In this document: piece after piece, positions 5,530 through 8,103 of the stretch
Layout of the letters: each line of letters begins with the position of its first letter
Position numbering within the stretch: the first letter of the stretch is position 1
From: Chloroflexota bacterium
GTDB taxonomy: Bacteria > Chloroflexota > Anaerolineae > J102
Direction: 5' to 3'
NCBI GenBank assembly: GCA_003353825.1
Contig: PIVW01000263.1
Location: 1 to 8,103, forward strand
DNA: 8,103 nt
The notes under the pieces: generated by a model
What the model was told of the DNA's origin: nothing
Seen by the model: the letters and a program-made list of their open reading frames with translations, nothing else
Databases searched by the model: none
Position numbers and translations under genes: made by a program

Positions 5530-6258
5530 TTATGAGAAGTTTATCACAGCATGCCCACCCAAACGGGCATATTTGCAACGATCTTTCATACTACAATAGT
5601 CGCAGTTGGTCAGACCCGGTTGCCCCATTGCCCTTGGGCCAATGCCCATAGCCATCGAGAGAGATTTTAGGGGATACATCACCATACCCGGGCTCAGATT
5701 CACGTCAATCACCGAGGTGTTCAATAGATCAAAAATCACCGATTGATCACTGACCGACCACGCCGATTCTCCGGGGGATAGCACCGTGCTGGTGTATCTG
5801 CCCTGGGATCGCTGCTCCGCTTCGAATTGCCGGCAAAGTTGCTGGCGAATCTGATCAACAGCCCAAGTAGCAAGCTCGTCCAGGACCAAAACGGTAAACC
5901 GTTGTCCTTCTTTCTGCAATTCCTTAAGACGAGCATCGACTCCATTGCCGACGGTACAGACGGCCAGAATCAGTTGCTCGGCCCCGCCGATGACCTCCGT
6001 AAAGGGACCCCCACCCAATCGTGCTCCCCCGACCAGTTCAACTCGCTCGTGCATGAAACGCTTGATGGGGAACGCACTGAAACAGGCAGCCGGTTGCACG
6101 ATGGCAGCAGCCTCTACCATGGCTTGCTCGAACTGGCTGCGCACCGAGGGTCGTTCCAGCAGGCGCGCCATGCGCTCGCCATGAAAATCAAGATAGGTTT
6201 GCTCGTCAAACTCCAGCTGGAAATCTCGTTGAATCTCCATTAATCCACCGTTAGCCAT
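5530..6258 (-). CDS. B12-dependent methionine synthase activation-domain-like protein with C-terminal Cys cluster
   Basis: A 242-residue protein resembling a stand-alone version of the methionine synthase reactivation domain. It shows the family landmarks AVCTVGNGVDARL (99-111), LDELATWAVDQI (126-137), SPGESAWSVSDQ (161-172) and PGMVMYPLKSLSMAMGIG (190-207). In MetH this domain binds S-adenosylmethionine and helps remethylate oxidised cobalamin. Stand-alone relatives often sit beside corrinoid methyltransferases and RACo, as here. The C-terminus adds NCDYCSMKDRC (218-228), with Cys219, Cys222 and Cys228, a likely Fe-S or metal site. The ATG at 6258 is ten bases after the toxin stop and lacks a Shine-Dalgarno. 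ATG 6240, with a weak GGTGG four bases upstream, is an equally good start (236 residues). It is probably translated from the toxin-antitoxin transcript. The exact role is inferred. Confidence 0.82.
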   Translation of the reverse strand: MANGGLMEIQRDFQLEFDEQTYLDFHGERMARLLERPSVRSQFEQAMVEAAAIVQPAACFSAFPIKRFMHERVELVGGARLGGGPFTEVIGGAEQLILAVCTVGNGVDARLKELQKEGQRFTVLVLDELATWAVDQIRQQLCRQFEAEQRSQGRYTSTVLSPGESAWSVSDQSVIFDLLNTSVIDVNLSPGMVMYPLKSLSMAMGIGPRAMGQPGLTNCDYCSMKDRCKYARLGGHAVINFS

Positions 6259-6268
6259 CTATGGTTAT

Positions 6269-6700
6269 CTATGTGTTTTCAAGTACATCAAGCAACGATT
6301 GAACTCCCCAAAGTCGTACCCCATAATCAATCATAGCATTGCGTAAATCATCATCAGCGCGTAAATCATCGTCACCAGTCACAATAGCATTTGCGTGACC
6401 ATCTATAGCTGTTGCTAGTACAGGGTGGTCTTTGGGATCGCGGCAGCGAGGTGGGACCGTCTTTAATTTGACTATCTCGCCCCGAGAATACATCTGGCGA
6501 TATAACTTTTCTGCCTGAAATGGATCAATTTGTTTACGCAACCTGGGACGGCGCCAGACATCATTGTATTCGTCCAATAAGGCCATGCTGGTAATCAATT
6601 GAACTTGGTTGGCGTGCCAGGCGTATAAGATGGGCAATGTAACGCGACCCCTCAGCAAAATGCGAATCCAGATATTGGTGTCGATGACAATGCGTAACAT
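6269..6700 (-). CDS. PIN-domain ribonuclease toxin
   Basis: A 143-residue PIN-family toxin, probably a metal-dependent RNase of a type II toxin-antitoxin pair. It opens LRIVIDTNIWI, giving the first acidic residue Asp7. Glu44 follows in ALLDEYNDVW, then CRDPKDHPVLATAI with Asp88/Asp91, then VTGDDDL with Asp110-112. These are the conserved acidic groups that hold the catalytic metal. It ends GVRLWGVQSLLDVL, corresponding to the usual GI.I.TP.EFL tail. The start lies six bases after the antitoxin stop, the classic order antitoxin then toxin. An 18-bp in-frame tandem duplication (6341-6376) gives DDDLRADDDLRN right at the last acidic motif, adding six residues. Whether this harms activity cannot be told from sequence. 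Confidence 0.9.
   Translation of the reverse strand: MLRIVIDTNIWIRILLRGRVTLPILYAWHANQVQLITSMALLDEYNDVWRRPRLRKQIDPFQAEKLYRQMYSRGEIVKLKTVPPRCRDPKDHPVLATAIDGHANAIVTGDDDLRADDDLRNAMIDYGVRLWGVQSLLDVLENT
6341..6376 (-). repeat. 18-bp tandem duplication inside the PIN toxin gene
   Basis: Two adjacent 18-base units, 6341-6358 and 6359-6376, agree at 16 of 18 positions. Each encodes DDDLRA or a near copy. The duplication keeps the frame and places a second acidic triplet directly after the conserved TGDDDL motif of the toxin. Confidence 0.85.
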
Positions 6701-6706
6701 ATTCGA

Positions 6707-6952
6707 CTACGAACGTTGTTGGCGCACTGCCCGGACTTCTGCCGAAATATCGTCGTCAGAGATCTCGTCAACGGGCGCTTGACTATATAATTCGGCAATT
6801 AGCTGCGTTAATTCCGTATCCAACTCCGTATCGGCTAATGCCTTCGCAAGTTTTGCCCGCCCCCCAGGTTCTAACTGACGCACGGCCGCTATCAACTGCT
6901 CGACGGTCAACTGTACCTGGATGTTGGGTATTGTGACGGTGTCTGTACTCAT
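6707..6952 (-). CDS. Antitoxin of the PIN toxin-antitoxin pair
   Basis: An 81-residue acidic protein immediately upstream of the PIN toxin. Residues 11-40 form the helix pattern LTVEQLIAAVRQLEPGGRAK, seen in small antitoxin-like proteins paired with PIN toxins. The C-terminal part has VDEISDDDISAEVRAVRQQR, the sort of flexible tail expected to wrap the toxin. No helix-turn-helix, ribbon-helix-helix or AbrB fold can be assigned with confidence. A short internal repeat DTELDTEL occurs at 41-48. The start is supported by GAGGTGA (6957-6963 on the - strand) four bases before the ATG and by a promoter at 6980-6988. The role is inferred mainly from the operon layout and from resemblance to such partners. 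Confidence 0.8.
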   Translation of the reverse strand: MSTDTVTIPNIQVQLTVEQLIAAVRQLEPGGRAKLAKALADTELDTELTQLIAELYSQAPVDEISDDDISAEVRAVRQQRS

Positions 6953-6979
6953 TTCATCACCTCGTAAGAAGTTTTCTAT

Positions 6980-6988
6980 ATTATAGCA
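6980..6988 (-). promoter_or_regulatory. Extended -10 promoter of the toxin-antitoxin operon
   Basis: On the - strand the bases read TGCTATAAT: a perfect TATAAT with the TGN extension. It lies 27 bases upstream of the antitoxin ATG. No good -35 hexamer is found at 16-18 bases, which fits an extended -10 promoter. Transcription would start near 6973 and cover the antitoxin, toxin and probably the activation-domain gene. Confidence 0.65.
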
Positions 6989-7058
6989 TTTCTTTGATAC
7001 ACATGGTTATATTCTCAAAGCGTGGCACATGTTGAAGGTGTTGTCCTAGCCCGACTAA

Positions 7059-8103
7059 CTACTGCTTGTAAGGTCGGAGACGGCAGTTTCGAGCAAAGCT
7101 GCGGCTAAAATGGGGATGTCTCGCCAGCTCGATATAGCGGATGCGCGACATCAAATCATCGGCCTGATCTCGCACGTCAGTTGATAAGAGTGCCTGTCTG
7201 GCTCCGGCGCCGGCAGCGTTACCCACCTGCAGGATATTATCAAGGAGCAGGGAGGGGAACATGCCCATTGCCAGGGCGTTGGGCACGTCGATGTAGCTAC
7301 CGAAGGCGCCGGCAATGATCAAGACCTCGATGTCGACAAGCTCGATAGCCAGTTCGGCCAGAAGCAATTGCATGCCTGTCTGTCTGTATAGAGGCCTTGG
7401 CCAGCTGGATCTCCCGCACATCATCTTGCGTGACAGTGATGGCGCGGCGCTCGCCATAGGCCTGCACGAGCAAGAATTCACGCTCGCTATGGGCGGTTCT
7501 CACATTGGGGTGTGCATCCTCGCCGATGCGGCCATTAACGCTGATCACGCCCGCCAGTTGTAATTGCGCCACAGCATCGACGATACCCGAACCGCAGATG
7601 CCCAAGGGCGGGGCATGGTCGATGGTCTCGTAACTGACGTCATTTTGCGTAATCAACACCCTCTCGATAGCCCCTGCCTTTGCGCGCGTACCATCTTTGA
7701 TTTGATACCCCTCAAATGCCGGGCCAGAGGCACAGGAGACAGATACGATCGTACCCTCCTGAGAGATCAGCGAAATCTCGGTATTAGTGCCGATATCAAG
7801 GGCGATGGCGGTTTTTCCCAGCCATTGCTCGGCCGTGGCTGTCAGCATGGCGATATGATCTGATCCCACGAATCCGGCGATGTTGGGTGGTAGGTGAACG
7901 TAGGCGCCAGGGGCAACATGTAAACCGACATCGCGTGCTTTTATATCAAGGGAACGGCCGATAGCAGGGACAAAAGGCGCCAGAGCAAGTTGCTTTAAGG
8001 GCAGTTCCAAGAGCAAGTGATGCATGGCAGTATTTCCCACGATCTGTATTGGTCAGATACACTTTACTCAAATGGCCCACCTCTTTTTCGGGGCCGACAT
8101 CCC
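7059..8103 (-). pseudogene. RACo-like corrinoid reductive activator (DUF4445/ASKHA), 5' end outside the window, frameshifted
   Basis: RACo uses ATP and an N-terminal [2Fe-2S] domain to reduce inactive Co(II) corrinoid proteins. Here the C-terminal ATPase part is present. The frame reading IVGNTAMHHLLL (near 8040) runs through the phosphate-1 loop ALDIGTNTEISL, then GICGSGIVDAVAQLQLAGVI, to AKASIQT near 7385. The protein then continues in another frame as GMQLLLAELAIEL, AGAFGSYIDVPNALAMG and VGNAAGAGARQALLS to a TAG at 7059-7061. The break is explained by one extra ACAG unit at 7376-7387. A second break near 8046-8053 is suggested: DVGPEKEVGHLSKVYLT reads in a different frame from the IVGNT that should follow it. 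The [2Fe-2S] domain and start are beyond the window. If both shifts are real the gene is dead; sequencing error is an alternative. Confidence 0.82.
7376..7387 (-). repeat. ACAG x3 tetranucleotide tract at the RACo frameshift
   Basis: Three consecutive ACAG units on the - strand (CTGT on +). Two units would keep the RACo reading frame (ASIQT then GMQLLL); the third puts the downstream third of the protein out of frame. Slippage of one unit accounts exactly for the frame break. Confidence 0.8.

Noticed and set aside
5827..6243. 138-codon + strand frame opposite the activation-domain gene
   Set aside because: It has no family resemblance; the - strand frame carries all the conserved motifs.
7564..7863. 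99-codon + strand frame opposite RACo
   Set aside because: Shadow of the ASKHA domain coding on the - strand.

Overview
The window looks like a piece of an anaerobic, probably Chloroflexota (Anaerolineae-like) genome. This is an inference from gene content: MtaA/CmuA-type uroporphyrinogen-decarboxylase-fold (URO-D) methyltransferases, a B12-dependent methionine-synthase-activation-like protein, a RACo-type corrinoid reductive activator, PIN toxin-antitoxin pairs and DUF3369-like response regulators are commonly seen together there. No RNA gene or CRISPR array is visible.

Left part, + strand (1-2086): the last 71 codons of a PfkB-family sugar kinase, then a complete URO-D-fold protein (263-1396). 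Next come a 151-bp MITE-like element (1451-1601) and the decayed middle of a second, different URO-D paralogue (1602-2086), which has lost both ends and carries a frameshift.

Middle part, - strand (2414-4934): a two-component pair. The response regulator (4077-4934) has a normal receiver domain and a C-terminal half I cannot assign. Downstream of it is a soluble histidine kinase with an N-terminal cyclic-nucleotide-binding domain (2414-3646). A second copy of the 151-bp element lies between them (3679-3829). Both copies have matched terminal inverted repeats and perfect 6-bp target duplications, so they moved as discrete units. A 22-bp inverted repeat flanks the response regulator. A 34-codon relic of an ISAs1-type transposase (5126-5230) lies upstream of it.

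Right part, - strand (5530-8103): in transcription order, a RACo-like ASKHA ATPase (5' end outside the window, apparently frameshifted twice), a small antitoxin (6707-6952) with its own extended -10 promoter, its PIN-domain toxin (6269-6700), and a methionine-synthase-activation-like protein with a C-terminal cysteine cluster (5530-6258). The URO-D proteins, RACo and the activation-domain protein would fit one corrinoid methyl-transfer pathway: methyl transfer by the URO-D protein, and reductive reactivation of oxidised corrinoid by RACo. The toxin-antitoxin pair sits between two of these genes.

The recurring theme is decay and small-element activity: two MITE copies, a URO-D relic, a transposase relic, a frameshifted RACo and an in-frame tandem duplication in the toxin. 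The most novel items are the 151-bp element and the unassigned output region of the response regulator.
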